A stretch of DNA of 64,000 nucleotides from Pelagibacterales bacterium SAG-MED22 (lineage in GTDB: Bacteria > Pseudomonadota > Alphaproteobacteria > Pelagibacterales > Pelagibacteraceae): positions 248,001 through 312,000 of the forward strand of contig JACWDT010000001.1 of assembly GCA_014653985.1 (NCBI GenBank), written 5' to 3'. Below are positions 20,924 to 35,023 of this stretch, in pieces (within the stretch, counting starts at the first letter, position 1; each line of letters opens with the position of its first letter). The notes beneath the pieces are model-generated. The model saw only the letters and a list, made by a program, of their open reading frames with translations. It had not been told where the DNA came from and searched no databases. Made by a program: the position numbers and the translations under genes.

Positions 20924-21991
20924 ATGTCTGATATTAAAAAAATTAAAAATGAATTTTTAGAAAGATTAAATGAGGATTTAAACATTGAAAGTATTAATCA
21001 AATTAAATCTGAATTATTTGGTAAAAATGGTAAAATTTCAAGTTCTTTTAAAAATCTTGGATCTTTACCAGCTGAAGAACGGAAAAAATTTGCATCAGAT
21101 TTAAATTTTGTAAAAGATGAGCTACAAGAGAAAATTAATAAAAAAATTCAAGAAATAGAGATTAAAGAAATAAATTCTAAGCTAGAAAATGAAAAAGTAG
21201 ACGTAACACTACCCGAAAGAAATATTGTACAAGGTAAGATACATCCTGTTTCTCAAGTTATAGACGAAATATCCTCAATATTTTCTGAAATTGGTTTTAG
21301 TGTTGAAGAAGGACCAGATGTAGAGAATGAGCATTATAATTTTACAGCATTAAACACGCCAGATAACCATCCAGCAAGAGATATGCATGATACTTTTTAT
21401 TTAGATGATAAAAAAGAATTACTTTTAAGAACTCACACATCTCCAGTTCAAGTACGTACAATGTTAAAAGGCAAACCTCCTTTTAAAATTATTGCTCCTG
21501 GTAGAACGTATAGATCTGATAGTGATCAAACTCATGCCCCAATGTTTCATCAAGTAGAAGGACTTCATATCGATAAAAATATTAACATGGGACATTTAAA
21601 AGGCTGCTTAGATTATTTTATAAAATCTTTTTTTGAAGTAGATAAAATCAAAATGAGATTTAGACCAAGTCACTTTCCTTTTACAGAGCCATCAGCAGAG
21701 GTTGATATTGGTTATGAATTGAAAGACGGCAAAATAGTTATTGGTGAAGGGGATAAATGGTTAGAGATTTTGGGTTGCGGAATGGTGCACCCGAATGTAC
21801 TTAAAAATGTAAAAATAAACCCAGATAAATATCAAGGCTATGCATTTGGGATTGGTATAGATAGATTGGCAATGCTGAAGTATGGAATAAATGATCTAAG
21901 AGCTTTTTTCGAGACTGACTATAGGTGGCTAAATCATTTTGGATTTGATCCAATAGATGTGCCTTCAAATTATAGAGGTCTCAGTAGATGA
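20924..21991 (+). CDS. pheS: Phenylalanyl-tRNA synthetase alpha subunit
   Basis: [40 protein letters not shown]. Confidence 0.97.
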   Translation: MSDIKKIKNEFLERLNEDLNIESINQIKSELFGKNGKISSSFKNLGSLPAEERKKFASDLNFVKDELQEKINKKIQEIEIKEINSKLENEKVDVTLPERNIVQGKIHPVSQVIDEISSIFSEIGFSVEEGPDVENEHYNFTALNTPDNHPARDMHDTFYLDDKKELLLRTHTSPVQVRTMLKGKPPFKIIAPGRTYRSDSDQTHAPMFHQVEGLHIDKNINMGHLKGCLDYFIKSFFEVDKIKMRFRPSHFPFTEPSAEVDIGYELKDGKIVIGEGDKWLEILGCGMVHPNVLKNVKINPDKYQGYAFGIGIDRLAMLKYGINDLRAFFETDYRWLNHFGFDPIDVPSNYRGLSR

Positions 21992-24395
21992 AATTTACAA
22001 TAGGCTGGCTTAAGGAACATCTTGATACAAAGTTTAAGGATAGCGAAATAATTGAGAAATTGAATGATGTTGGGCTTGAAGTTGAGAGTTTTGAAAAGGT
22101 TAGTTCTGACTTAGATAATTTTAAAGTTGCAAAAATTATAAACGCCGAGCAACATCCAAATGCAGACAAGCTTAAAGTATGTGATGTTGATATTGGTGAA
22201 CAAGATACTGTAAAAGTTGTTTGTGGAGCAGCCAATGCTAAGAAAGACCTTTTGACTGTTTATGCTGGTCCTGGATCAGTAATTCCAAAAAATAACATAA
22301 AACTAACAGTTAGCAAAATAAGGGGTGTAACTTCATATGGGATGTTATGTTCAGAATCTGAATTAAATTTATCTGATGAAAGTGACGGAATAACAGAGCT
22401 AAAGTCAAATAAATACTCAGACAAAGTAGGAAAAAATTTTTTCAAAAATAATACTGAAAAAGTTATTGATTTATCAATTACTCCTAACCGACCTGATTGT
22501 TTAGGGGTAAGAGGAGTTGCGAGAGATCTTGCAGCAGCAGGAGTTGGGAAATTAAAACATACTTCAAATATAAATATTAAAAATAACGAGGCTCAGAAAA
22601 TTAAAGTTTCTATTACAAAAGATAAAAATCAAGGTTGCACTATTTTCGGTAGTTGCTTAATTAAAGATGTGGCAAACAAAGAAAGTCCGAAATGGCTAAA
22701 AGATAAAATCGAGTCATTAGGTCAAAAACCTATTTCAGCCATTGTAGATATAACTAATTATGTAATGCTAGATTTAAATAGACCACTCCATGCATATGAT
22801 GCAGACAAAATCGATAAGGAAATTATTGTAAGAAATTCAGTAAAGGGTGAAACTTTTGAAGCTCTTGATAATAAAGAATATAAATTAGATAACGATATGT
22901 GCGTTATCTCTGATAAGTCTGGTGTATTAGGTTTAGGTGGAATAATAGGAGGCACGCGTTCAGGCACTGAACTTAATACAAAAAATATTTTATTAGAATC
23001 TGCGTATTTTTTGCCTAGATCTATTAGGAAAACTTCAAAACTATTGAACATTGATACTGATGCTAAATTTAGATTTGAAAGGGGCATTGATCCTCAATCT
23101 ATTGAAATAGGTCTAAAAAAGGCATCCAAATTAATAACTGAAGTTTGTGGAGGTAAAGTTAGCAAGTTTGATATTCAAAAAATTATAAAAAATAAAAAAA
23201 ATAAAATTAAATTTAAGATTTCTTTATTTGAGAGAATTGCAGGCTTCAAGATAAAAGATAAAGAAATTATTAAAATCTTAACAGATTTAGGTTTTGAAGT
23301 TTCTAAGAAAAAATTGGAATTAGAATTAATAATTCCTTCTTGGAGGCCAGACATAACTCAACCTATAGATATAGTTGAAGAAATAGTAAGAATTAAAGGT
23401 TACAATAATATAAGAACTTTGGAACCAGATAAAACAAGATTTAAAGCTGCACTTAACAAACAACAAAAACTTTTTCATTTTTTACAGCGCTCTGTAGCAT
23501 CTAAAGGATACTTTGAAACTATAACTTGGTCCTTCACAGATTCAAAATTAAACAGTCTTTTTAAAGAAAATTATAAAGAAATTAAAATAGTAAATCCAAT
23601 AAGCTCAGAATTAGATGTTTTAAGAAATTCAATATTTTCTAATTTGACATTCTATCTCAAGAAAAATTTAGATAGAGGTTTTAGAGACGTTTCTCTTTTT
23701 GAAATTGGACCGATTTTTAAGGATAACAAACCTGGTGAGCAATTAACGGTTATAGGAGCTATAAAATCAGGGAAGATATCAAGGTTAAATTGGAATGAAG
23801 AGAATAGACCAGTGGATGTATTTGATGCAAAAAAGATGTAATTCAGACTTTATTAGAAGCTGGATATGAGAGGCAAAATTTATTTGTGAGAGAAAAATCA
23901 CCTTCCTATTATCATCCAGGTAAATCTGGCTCTGTATATCTTGATAAAGATGATATTGATCCAGTTGCTTATTTTGGAGAAATTCATCCAAATATAATAA
24001 AAAAACTTGATATAAAAACTGAAGCACTTGTTGGTTTTGAGATTTATCTGGATTACCTAAAAGATAAAAAACTTAAACTTAAAGACTTAAAATCTCAATT
24101 TAAGTACTCAGATTATCAAAAATCAGATAGAGACTTTGCTTTTGTGGTTAATAAAAATTTTAAAGCACAAGATTTAATAGATATTATATCTTCTATTGAT
24201 CAAAACTTAATTAAGTCAGTCAAAATTTTTGATGTTTATGAAGGTGAAAATATTCCTAAAGACAAAAAGTCTATAGCTCTCAATGTAACTATTCAATCTT
24301 CTGAAAAAACATTAGAAGAAAGTGATCTTGAAAAAATTAATAAACTTATAATTTCAATTGTTGAGACTAAATCAGGCGCAAAAATTAGGTCCTAA
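21988..24395 (+). CDS. pheT: Phenylalanyl-tRNA synthetase beta subunit, interrupted by an apparent -1 frameshift at 23829-23835
   Basis: ORFs 21988..23841 (617 aa) and 23886..24395 together make one PheT. The downstream frame is open from 23835, so GCA AAA AAG | GAT GTA ATT CAG restores continuity. Confidence 0.9.
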
Positions 24396-26207
24396 ATGTC
24401 CAGTGAAATTGATAATATAAGAAATTTTGCAATTATTGCACACATTGATCATGGTAAATCTACTATTGCTGATAGAATAATTCATAGTTGTGGAGGATTA
24501 ACAGAACGAGAAATGAAAGCTCAAGTTCTTGACTCGATGGATATTGAAAGAGAAAGAGGGATTACAATTAAGGCTCAAACTGTAAAATTAAATTATAAAG
24601 CAAAAGATGGTAAAGAATATATTTTAAACATCATAGACACACCTGGTCACGTAGATTTTAGCTATGAGGTAAGTAGATCACTTTATGCATGTGAGGGCTC
24701 TATTCTTATTGTCGATAGTACTCAAGGTGTTGAAGCGCAGACCTTAGCAAACGTTTATCAAGCTTTAGATACGAACCATGAAATTGTTCCAGTATTAAAT
24801 AAGGTTGATTTACCTGCATCCGATTTAGAAAAAACAAAAAAACAAATAGAAGATGTAATTGGTATCGATACTGAAAATGCTATTCCATGTTCTGGTAAAA
24901 CTGGAGAAGGTATTGAAGACATTTTAGAACAAATAATAACTACCTTGCCTGCACCAAAGGGAGAAACTACATCAGATTTAAAATGTTTACTTGTTGATAG
25001 TTGGTATGACACTTATTTAGGTGTGGTAATTTTAGTTAGAGTGATTGATGGAAAATTATCAAAAAATATGAAAATTAAAATGATGTCAACTAACCAAGAA
25101 TATATTGTAGAAAAAGTTGGGGTTTTCACACCTAAACCAACAGATATAAACGAGTTAAATACAGGTGAAATAGGCTTTATAACAACTGGGATTAAAGTTC
25201 TATCAGAGACAAAAGTTGGTGATACTATTTGTGATGCAATAAAACCGTTAAAGGATGCTCTTCCAGGATTTAAACCTAGCAAGCCAGTCGTATTTTGTGG
25301 CTTATTTCCTGTTGATAGTTCAGAATATCAAAAACTAAAAGATGGATTGGCTAAACTTCAATTAAATGATGCAAGTTTTTCATTTGAACCTGAGTCATCT
25401 TCAGCTTTAGGTTTAGGTTTCAGGTGTGGTTTCCTGGGCTTGCTACACCTTGAAATAGTGACAGAAAGATTAGAGAGAGAATTTGATGTAAATTTATTAA
25501 CCACCACACCTGGAGTTGTCTACAAAGTGTATCTTAATAATGGAACTATTGTAGATTTGCAAAATCCATCCAGTTTACCGGATCCATCATTAATAAAAAT
25601 AATCGAAGAGCCTTGGATTAAAGCTACAATTATTACTCCAGATCAGTATTTAGGATCTATAATCAAAATGTGTCAGGATAAAAGAGGAATACAAACAAAT
25701 TTAAGTTATTCAGGAAATAGAGCAGTTATAAATTATGAGCTTCCTTTAAACGAGGTAGTTTTCGATTTTAATGATCGTCTTAAATCAATGACTAGTGGTT
25801 ATGCCAGTTTTGATTATGAAATAATAGAACAACGAGAAGGTGACTTAGTTAAATTAGGTATTTTAGTAAATGCCGAGCCTGTTGATGCTTTAGCAATGAT
25901 GATACATAAAGATTTTGCACAAAGAACTGGTAGGGAAGTTTGTGAAAAACTAAAAGACCTTATACCGAGGCATAACTTTATGATTCCTGTCCAAGCTGCA
26001 ATTGGTGGAAAAATTATTGCAAGAGAAACAATCAAAGGTTTTAAAAAAGATGTTTTGACAAAAATTCATGGTGGAGGAGCTACAGATAGAAAAAGAAAAC
26101 TATTAGAAAAACAAAAAAAAGGAAAAGCACGATCAAAACAATTTGGACGTGTTGAAATACCACAAGAGGCTTTTATTGGTGTACTTAAAATAAACAAAGA
26201 TGGATGA
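24396..26207 (+). CDS. lepA: Elongation factor 4
   Basis: [37 protein letters not shown]; 603 aa. Confidence 0.97.
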   Translation: MSSEIDNIRNFAIIAHIDHGKSTIADRIIHSCGGLTEREMKAQVLDSMDIERERGITIKAQTVKLNYKAKDGKEYILNIIDTPGHVDFSYEVSRSLYACEGSILIVDSTQGVEAQTLANVYQALDTNHEIVPVLNKVDLPASDLEKTKKQIEDVIGIDTENAIPCSGKTGEGIEDILEQIITTLPAPKGETTSDLKCLLVDSWYDTYLGVVILVRVIDGKLSKNMKIKMMSTNQEYIVEKVGVFTPKPTDINELNTGEIGFITTGIKVLSETKVGDTICDAIKPLKDALPGFKPSKPVVFCGLFPVDSSEYQKLKDGLAKLQLNDASFSFEPESSSALGLGFRCGFLGLLHLEIVTERLEREFDVNLLTTTPGVVYKVYLNNGTIVDLQNPSSLPDPSLIKIIEEPWIKATIITPDQYLGSIIKMCQDKRGIQTNLSYSGNRAVINYELPLNEVVFDFNDRLKSMTSGYASFDYEIIEQREGDLVKLGILVNAEPVDALAMMIHKDFAQRTGREVCEKLKDLIPRHNFMIPVQAAIGGKIIARETIKGFKKDVLTKIHGGGATDRKRKLLEKQKKGKARSKQFGRVEIPQEAFIGVLKINKDG

Positions 26208-27121
26208 TGAAATCATTATTAGATATATCAATTGTTATACCTACTTTTTATCCTGGGAGCATAATAAACAAATGTTTAGAAACTCTTCCTGAAGTTGATG
26301 ATATAATAATAGTAGATAACGGACACAATGATATCGAGTTAGAAAATATAATTAAAAAAACCGACCTAAATATTAAACATTTTAAAATTGGTGATGTAGG
26401 GTTGCCAAAATCTTTTAACTTTGCTGTCAAAAAAGCTAAAAGTAAAAATATTTTAATTACTCAGCCAGATGTAACATTTGAAACAAATACAATACATAAT
26501 TTATTAGGTGCTTTAAACAAGTATGAGAATGTAGGCTTGTTAGCACCATTAATTTATGAAAATAATAAATATAGTCAATTTGATACTTTAAATCTTAATT
26601 TATCGAAAAATGGTAAACTACTAAGATTAAAATCTAAATTTAAAGGATCAAATATTGTTCCTGAAGGGGATTGCTGTGTTGAGGCAGTTAATGCTACCAC
26701 AATGCTATTAAAAAAAAACATTTTACAACAAATAAATGGCTGGGATGAGAATATTTATACCTATCTAGAAGATTTAGATTTATGTCTTAAATTAAGAAGA
26801 AAAAATTATCAAATTATTAAGATAAGTAGTTCAAAAGTAAATCATATTGGATTTGGTTCTCATAAAAAAGAAAATGCCTCTAAATCTGAACTTTCTAGAA
26901 ATTGGCACTTTATATGGTCCTCATTATATTTTAAACATAAATATACTTCAAAGTTAGAATTTATTTTTTTTTATATAAAGAATTTTTTTAAATATTTTTT
27001 TAAAACTATTTTAAATGGAGTTATATTTAAAAAAAAAAAAACTGTTTTAAATTTTACCAGATTGAAAGCATGTGTTAATTTTCTTTTTATTAAGAAATCA
27101 AATTATAGAATTAAATTTTAA
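26204..27121 (+). CDS. Glycosyltransferase family 2 (rhamnosyltransferase-like)
   Basis: [62 protein letters not shown]. Confidence 0.88.
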   Translation: MMKSLLDISIVIPTFYPGSIINKCLETLPEVDDIIIVDNGHNDIELENIIKKTDLNIKHFKIGDVGLPKSFNFAVKKAKSKNILITQPDVTFETNTIHNLLGALNKYENVGLLAPLIYENNKYSQFDTLNLNLSKNGKLLRLKSKFKGSNIVPEGDCCVEAVNATTMLLKKNILQQINGWDENIYTYLEDLDLCLKLRRKNYQIIKISSSKVNHIGFGSHKKENASKSELSRNWHFIWSSLYFKHKYTSKLEFIFFYIKNFFKYFFKTILNGVIFKKKKTVLNFTRLKACVNFLFIKKSNYRIKF

Positions 27122-27124
27122 TTT

Positions 27125-27901
27125 ATGAACTTGAAAGACAAATTTTTTGATTTATTTAATCTTTATATAGAAAAAAAAACTTCTAAAAAAGATATTTCAA
27201 GGGTTCTAAAAAAATTACTACCTTACACCATTGATCAAGATTTAATTAGGTTAGGTGATCAAAACGATGGAGGGTACTTGATACCTAATGATATTGAGGG
27301 AATTAAAAAGAATTATTCTGCAGGTATTGGTAATTTGAGCAAGTTCGAAAGGGATCTACAAGAAAAATACTCAATTAAATCATATATGCTTGACTATAAT
27401 GAGATAGATCTAAGTTTATTACCTAATGAAAGTAAATTTTTTAAAAAAAAAATAAGCATTACTTCCTCAAAAGAAGAACTATCAATTAATGATTGGCTAG
27501 ATAATGAAAAAGGGGATTTAATATTTAAAATGGATATAGAAGGTGATGAATATTTAACATTAACTTCCATATCAGAACAAAATTTAAAAAAAATAAGAAT
27601 TTTGATTATTGAAATTCACGACTTGAGACATTTAAGAAATTATTTTTTTTTTAAGTCATTTGAAAAAATAATTAATAAATTAAACAAAAACTTCTTTATT
27701 TGTCATCTACATCCAAATAATGCAAGTAAAGTTAAAAATGTAGGAGGTTTTGATATTCCAGATATGTTGGAGTTGACATTGATAAGAAAGGATAGAGTTA
27801 AAAACTTTAAAGGAGTATTTTCAAATTTACCTCATCAACTTGATCAAAAAACAGTTTTGAAAAAGAAAGAAATATTTATTCAAAAAAAATGGTATTTATA
27901 A
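27125..27901 (+). CDS. FkbM-like methyltransferase
   Basis: DLIRLGDQNDGGYLIP, GDLIFKMDIEGDEY, LIIEIHDL; pattern of FkbM-type methyltransferases. Confidence 0.65.
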   Translation: MNLKDKFFDLFNLYIEKKTSKKDISRVLKKLLPYTIDQDLIRLGDQNDGGYLIPNDIEGIKKNYSAGIGNLSKFERDLQEKYSIKSYMLDYNEIDLSLLPNESKFFKKKISITSSKEELSINDWLDNEKGDLIFKMDIEGDEYLTLTSISEQNLKKIRILIIEIHDLRHLRNYFFFKSFEKIINKLNKNFFICHLHPNNASKVKNVGGFDIPDMLELTLIRKDRVKNFKGVFSNLPHQLDQKTVLKKKEIFIQKKWYL

Positions 27902-27910
27902 ATGCTAAAT

Positions 27911-28000
27911 GGAGAGATGTGAGAGCGGTTTAATCAGCACGCTTGGAAAGCGTGTAAAGGAGCAATCCTTTCATGGGTTCGAATCCCATTCTCTCCGCCA
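27911..28000 (+). tRNA. tRNA-Ser (GGA)
   Basis: Acceptor GGAGAGA/TCTCTCC, anticodon loop TTGGAAA, long variable arm, T-loop TTCGAAT, encoded GCCA. Confidence 0.95.
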
Positions 28001-28112
28001 ACAAATAAGCCTTAATTATCAATACTGATTCGTGCTTTTATTATTTCTTTGGCAAAGATAAATCAGCATTTTTTTAAAAAAATGTTATAATTTATTTCTT
28101 TCCAAATATTAA

Positions 28113-30173
<2,061 letters not shown>

Positions 30174-30175
30174 AA

Positions 30176-31456
30176 ATGAAGTTTTTTGAAACTTCAAAAC
30201 AATACTCCTTTAAAAAATCTACCTATATAAATTTAAGATGGATTGGAATTGTTGGCCAACTCATAGCTGTAAACTTTGTTTATTTAATATTAAATTTTAA
30301 ATTTAATTTTTTATTATCAAATCTAATAATAATTTTTGGTGCTATTAGTAATTTTTATTTAATTTATGTTTATAAAAAAACTCAACTATCAGATAGGTCT
30401 GCTTTTGTTTTTTTATTTCTTGATATAATTCAATTAAGTGCCTTACTTTATCTGACGGGAGGAATTGTTAATCCTTTCGTTATATTTTTATTAATACCAA
30501 GTGTATTTTCTTCATCAAACTTAAGTTTCAAAACTAACTCATTACTAGTAGGTTTAACTGGTATTGCCATTATAATTCTTACTTTTTATTCTAAAGATTT
30601 GCCCTCACCTCTAAGTGATCATTTTCATGTAAGCCTCTATTATTATTTTTCTATACCTATTGCCTTAATTGTTGCTTTAGTTTTTCTAAACTACTTTGCA
30701 ATGACATTTGGATCACAATCTCGTCTAAGAAAAGATGCTTTATCAAAAATGGAAGAAGTAATGGCAAAAGAACATGAATTATTGTCATTAGGTGGTCAAG
30801 CTGCTGCAGCTGCACACTCTTTAGGTACTCCTCTTTCTACAATCAAAATAATTACTCAAGACTTAGCTAAACAATTAGAAAACAATGAAGAATTTAAAAA
30901 AGACATAGAATTACTAAATAGCCAGGTAGAGAGATGCAATGAAATTTTAAAACGTTTGAGCTTAAACCCGGTTGAGGAAGATGATTTTATAGATAAAGAT
31001 CTAACGGCAAGAGAATATTTGTCAGAAATTATTTCATCTTTTAGGGAAATAAGTAATAAAAACTTTGTGTTTAACTTTGATCAAGATTCTAATCCAAAAA
31101 AAATAACCAAATCCATTGAGATTATTTATGGATTAAGAAATTTTATTGGGAATGCAAATAAGTTTTCAAGGGATAAAATTTTTATAAATTTGAAAAGTGA
31201 TAGTGAAATTACAGAAATAACAATAGAAGATGATGGGGATGGATATCCTAGAGATATTCTGCCTAAAATTGGAGAGCCTTATTTAAAAACAAGTAATTCT
31301 GAAGAAAAATCTAAAACAGGTTTAGGACTTGGATTATTTATTGGTAAAACTTTATTAGAAAAAAATTTTGCCTCATTAAATTTTAGAAACTCTAAAACGA
31401 GAAGTGGAGCAGAAGTTATAATTAGTTGGCGAAATTCAGATTTATTCAATATTTAG
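30176..31456 (+). CDS. regB: RegB/PrrB/ActS-type redox sensor histidine kinase
   Basis: Multi-TM N-terminus with GGIVNPF quinone-site-like motif; H-box [22 protein letters not shown] cysteine segment; HATPase [15 protein letters not shown]. Confidence 0.85.
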   Translation: MKFFETSKQYSFKKSTYINLRWIGIVGQLIAVNFVYLILNFKFNFLLSNLIIIFGAISNFYLIYVYKKTQLSDRSAFVFLFLDIIQLSALLYLTGGIVNPFVIFLLIPSVFSSSNLSFKTNSLLVGLTGIAIIILTFYSKDLPSPLSDHFHVSLYYYFSIPIALIVALVFLNYFAMTFGSQSRLRKDALSKMEEVMAKEHELLSLGGQAAAAAHSLGTPLSTIKIITQDLAKQLENNEEFKKDIELLNSQVERCNEILKRLSLNPVEEDDFIDKDLTAREYLSEIISSFREISNKNFVFNFDQDSNPKKITKSIEIIYGLRNFIGNANKFSRDKIFINLKSDSEITEITIEDDGDGYPRDILPKIGEPYLKTSNSEEKSKTGLGLGLFIGKTLLEKNFASLNFRNSKTRSGAEVIISWRNSDLFNI

Positions 31457-33249
31457 TGATATTTTTTTTTGTTATCAAAAAGAGAACTTAATTCTGAAAT
31501 CATCACATCTCCTAACTCATTAACATCAGTAATCTTGATTGCTTTATCATAATATCTAGAAACATCATGACCTATTCCAATTGCTAAAACTTCAATATCT
31601 GACTTATTTTCAATATATTTAACTATTTTTTTTAAATGTTTTTCAAGGAAATCACCTGAGTTAACAGAAAGAGTTGAGTCATCAACCGGAGCTCCATCTG
31701 AAATAACCATTAAAATTTTTCTCTCTTCTTTTCTCTTTTTAATTCTACTGTATGCCCAGGATATTGCTTCTCCATCAATATTTTCTTTTAGCAGACCCTC
31801 TTTAAGCATCAGCCCCAAGTTATTTTTTGCCTGTCTCCAGTGAGTATCTGCACCCTTGTAAATTATATGTCGTAAATCATTTAGTCTTCCAGGAGTTTTT
31901 GGTTTTGAATTTTTAGCCCATAGTTCTCTTGACTGTCCACCTTTCCAGTTTTTAGTGGTAAAGCCTAAAATTTCTACTTTAACAGAACATCTTTCAAGAG
32001 TTCTAGATAAAATATCTGCACAAATTGCAGCTATTGTAATAGGTCTTCCTCTCATTGAACCTGAGTTATCTATTAACAAAGTGACAACAGTATCTTTGAA
32101 ATCTAAATCTTTTTCTTTTTTAAATGACAAAGAATTATAAGGATCCATTATTATTCTTGGTAGTTTTGAACTATCTAGCAATCCCTCCTCTAAATCAAAT
32201 TCCCACGCCCTGTTTTGTTTTGCTAGCAATTGTCTTTGTAATTTATTGGCTAGTTTTGTAATAACATCTTGAAAACCTATTAGTTGCTGGTCCAAGCTCT
32301 TTCTTAATTTAGTTGCCTCATCTGCATTTTCTAAGTTTTCTGCTTTAACAATTTCATCAAATTGTGAAGTAAAGATTTTATAATCAAGATCAAGATTATC
32401 GATATTCTTTTTCAAAATTTGTTCTGTACTTTGTTCTTCTGACTCTAATTCCGATAGTTGTTCATCTAAATTAAACTCATCAACCTCATAATCTGCATCC
32501 AAAGTAGCTTGAGTTTCTTGATCATTATTTTCATCTTTACTATCTTCATTGTCGTTATTTTGGTCATCATTTGATGGATTGTCTTGCCCTTGATCTTGAT
32601 TTTCTTCATTAGTTTGGTCTTCCTCACTTTGAAAAATATCCATCTCTTGTAAAATTTGTGAAAAACGAGAGCTATAAGTATTTTGATCTTCAAGATTATC
32701 CATTAAAAACTCTTTGTGTTTCTTTATAGATTTTTCAAAGTCTTTTTCCCAAAAATCAAGCATTTTTGAGGTTAATGGATTAAGTTCTACTTTATGAAAA
32801 TTTTTTAGCATGTAGAGTTCAAATGCTTCAGTAACACTAACATCCTCTTTAGTTTTTAATTGATCTCTTCGCTTTTGATTAATTATCTGAGAATAATTTT
32901 CATGGAAATTTTTTTCAATTCCTTTTAACATTTGGCCGCCCAAAGCCTCATATCTTATTTTTTCCGCGATATTGTAAAGTGATCTTGAAGAATTATTTCC
33001 TGGTAAATTTTTTTGATAAATAGCATCATTAGAAAATTTTTTCTTTAAAGCTGACGAGTCTGTCTCTGCTCTTAATTTTATAAAATCACTTGGACTATTT
33101 ATATTATCAATTTCTATTGGACTTTTATCCTTTGACTTATTTTTCTCAGAAACTTTTTTATTTAAATCAAAGTCATCAGAAATAACTTTTGCTGTAGACG
33201 TTAATGCAATTCTGAACTTTTCTTTTAAGGTACTTTCTCTACTACTCAT
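31453..33249 (-). CDS. cobT: CobT-like protein (cobaltochelatase CobT family, VWA/MIDAS)
   Basis: Acidic low-complexity middle, [25 protein letters not shown], upstream cobS partner. Confidence 0.88.
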   Translation of the reverse strand: MSSRESTLKEKFRIALTSTAKVISDDFDLNKKVSEKNKSKDKSPIEIDNINSPSDFIKLRAETDSSALKKKFSNDAIYQKNLPGNNSSRSLYNIAEKIRYEALGGQMLKGIEKNFHENYSQIINQKRRDQLKTKEDVSVTEAFELYMLKNFHKVELNPLTSKMLDFWEKDFEKSIKKHKEFLMDNLEDQNTYSSRFSQILQEMDIFQSEEDQTNEENQDQGQDNPSNDDQNNDNEDSKDENNDQETQATLDADYEVDEFNLDEQLSELESEEQSTEQILKKNIDNLDLDYKIFTSQFDEIVKAENLENADEATKLRKSLDQQLIGFQDVITKLANKLQRQLLAKQNRAWEFDLEEGLLDSSKLPRIIMDPYNSLSFKKEKDLDFKDTVVTLLIDNSGSMRGRPITIAAICADILSRTLERCSVKVEILGFTTKNWKGGQSRELWAKNSKPKTPGRLNDLRHIIYKGADTHWRQAKNNLGLMLKEGLLKENIDGEAISWAYSRIKKRKEERKILMVISDGAPVDDSTLSVNSGDFLEKHLKKIVKYIENKSDIEVLAIGIGHDVSRYYDKAIKITDVNELGDVMISELSSLFDNKKKYH

Positions 33250-34224
33250 TTAAATTTGAATATTTATCAATGACTCAGGCAATTCTTCACCAAAACATCT
33301 TTGATAATACTCAGCGATAGTATTTTTCTCTATATCGTCACATTTATTTAGGAAAGTTACTCTGAAGGCGTAACCAATATCTTTAAAGATCTCTGAATTT
33401 TCTGCCCAGTGCATAACAGTTCTTGGACTCATTACTGTTGAAATATCACCTGCAATAAATCCTTTACGTGTTAAAGAGGCTACTTTAATCATATTGGAAA
33501 CAACTTCTTTTCCTTTTGCATTATTTAAGTTTTTATTTTTAGCTAATACAATATCCATTTCTTTATCAAGACTAAGATAATTCAACGTAGTTACTATATT
33601 CCATCTGTCCATTTGACCTTGGTTTATTTGCTGAGTACCATGATAAAGACCACTAGTATCTCCTAAACCTACAGTGTTTGATGTTGCAAATAATCTAAAA
33701 AACTTATTTTGCTTTATTACTTTATTTTTATCTAGTAGCGTAAAATTACCTTCAGATTCTAAAACTCTCTGAATTACAAACATAACATCAGGCCTTCCTG
33801 CATCATATTCGTCAAACACAAGAGCAACTGGATTTTGAATAGACCATGGTAAGATACCCTCATTAAATTGAGTGACTTGTTTGCCCTCTTTTAAGACAAT
33901 TGCATCTTTTCCAATTAGATCTATTCGGCTAACGTGGCTATCTAGGTTTACTCGAATACATGGCCAATTTAGTCTAGCAGCTATCTGTTCAATATGAGTA
34001 GATTTACCTGTGCCGTGATACCCTTGAACTAAAACTCTTTTATTAAATGAAAATCCAGAAATGATTGCTAGTGTGGTGTCTCTGTCAAACTTGTAACTTT
34101 TATCAATTTCAGGTACGTAATCATTTTTTTTTGAAAATGCGTCAACTTCCATCTCTGAATCTATTCCAAATGTTTGTTTCAAAGAAACTTTGATATCTGG
34201 TTTGATGTCAAGATTTGGTGTCAA
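33250..34224 (-). CDS. cobS: CobS-like AAA+ ATPase
   Basis: [61 protein letters not shown]. Confidence 0.9.
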   Translation of the reverse strand: MTPNLDIKPDIKVSLKQTFGIDSEMEVDAFSKKNDYVPEIDKSYKFDRDTTLAIISGFSFNKRVLVQGYHGTGKSTHIEQIAARLNWPCIRVNLDSHVSRIDLIGKDAIVLKEGKQVTQFNEGILPWSIQNPVALVFDEYDAGRPDVMFVIQRVLESEGNFTLLDKNKVIKQNKFFRLFATSNTVGLGDTSGLYHGTQQINQGQMDRWNIVTTLNYLSLDKEMDIVLAKNKNLNNAKGKEVVSNMIKVASLTRKGFIAGDISTVMSPRTVMHWAENSEIFKDIGYAFRVTFLNKCDDIEKNTIAEYYQRCFGEELPESLINIQI

Positions 34225-34741
34225 TTTTATCTCTATATGTGTTTTTAAGCTGAGTATAAGCTAAAGTTATTAATTTAAGTTTTTCCTCGTATTTTTTATT
34301 TCCAGAATTCATATCAGGGTGGAATTTTTTCACAAGCACTTTGAATTTGTCCTGTATTTTCTTCCACTTCAGGCCTACGGAAATACCAAGAATACCAAAC
34401 GCTTTGATATCTTTGTGATCAAATTTAAATTGACGCATATGATCATAATCACCATTTATCTTATCTTTATCTAATTCATCTTTTAAAGTTGTATTCCAAA
34501 GAACTTTAAAAAAATTATCTGAAGAGCTAAAACTTTGAGTAGGCTTATGCCATATCATGTCAGACTTTAAAAAATCCATTACTTGGTCATCATTCATACC
34601 TGAAAAATAATTCCAATTTTTATTGAATTCCTTGACATGCTCAAGACAAAGCATTCTAAATTTTTTACTATTATCTTTTTCAACCGGTGCTTTATATTCA
34701 CCAATTTCATTACAATTATTCCAGTCACAAATATTTTTCAT
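34208..34741 (-). CDS. J-domain protein (DnaJ-like)
   Basis: C-terminal J domain with [38 protein letters not shown]; overlaps cobS start. Confidence 0.85.
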   Translation of the reverse strand: MKNICDWNNCNEIGEYKAPVEKDNSKKFRMLCLEHVKEFNKNWNYFSGMNDDQVMDFLKSDMIWHKPTQSFSSSDNFFKVLWNTTLKDELDKDKINGDYDHMRQFKFDHKDIKAFGILGISVGLKWKKIQDKFKVLVKKFHPDMNSGNKKYEEKLKLITLAYTQLKNTYRDKIDTKS

Positions 34742-34762
34742 GCTATATAATAAATTATACTT

Positions 34763-35023
34763 ATGGATATAAATGACTTAATTGCAATTGTAAAAAAAAA
34801 ATTACAAAATCAGATAAATATTGAAAATATTAAAATTGAGGACAAATCTTTTCTTCATAAAAATCATGCTGGTAACCAAGAAGGTAAATTTCATTTGAAA
34901 ATAAGTTTAATTTCAAGTGAACTCAAGATCATGAATAAGATAGAAAGTAATAAGAGAATTTATAAAATTTTAGACAAGGAGATGAAAGAATCTATTCACT
35001 CAATACAAATCTTAATTTCGTAA
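34763..35023 (+). CDS. BolA family protein
   Basis: 86 aa; ENIKIEDKSFLHKNHAGNQEGKFHLKISLIS...YKILDKEMKESIHSIQI. Confidence 0.85.
   Translation: MDINDLIAIVKKKLQNQINIENIKIEDKSFLHKNHAGNQEGKFHLKISLISSELKIMNKIESNKRIYKILDKEMKESIHSIQILIS

Noticed and set aside
22758-23087. 109-aa minus ORF inside pheT
   Set aside because: Antisense shadow ORF, no domain signal.
27911-28000. tRNA-Ser as an integration site of a mobile island
   Set aside because: No integrase, transposase or duplicated tRNA 3' end found in the window.
32466-32693. 75-aa lysine/methionine-rich ORF inside cobT
   Set aside because: Frame-shifted reading of the CobT acidic low-complexity (Asp/Glu/Asn) region.
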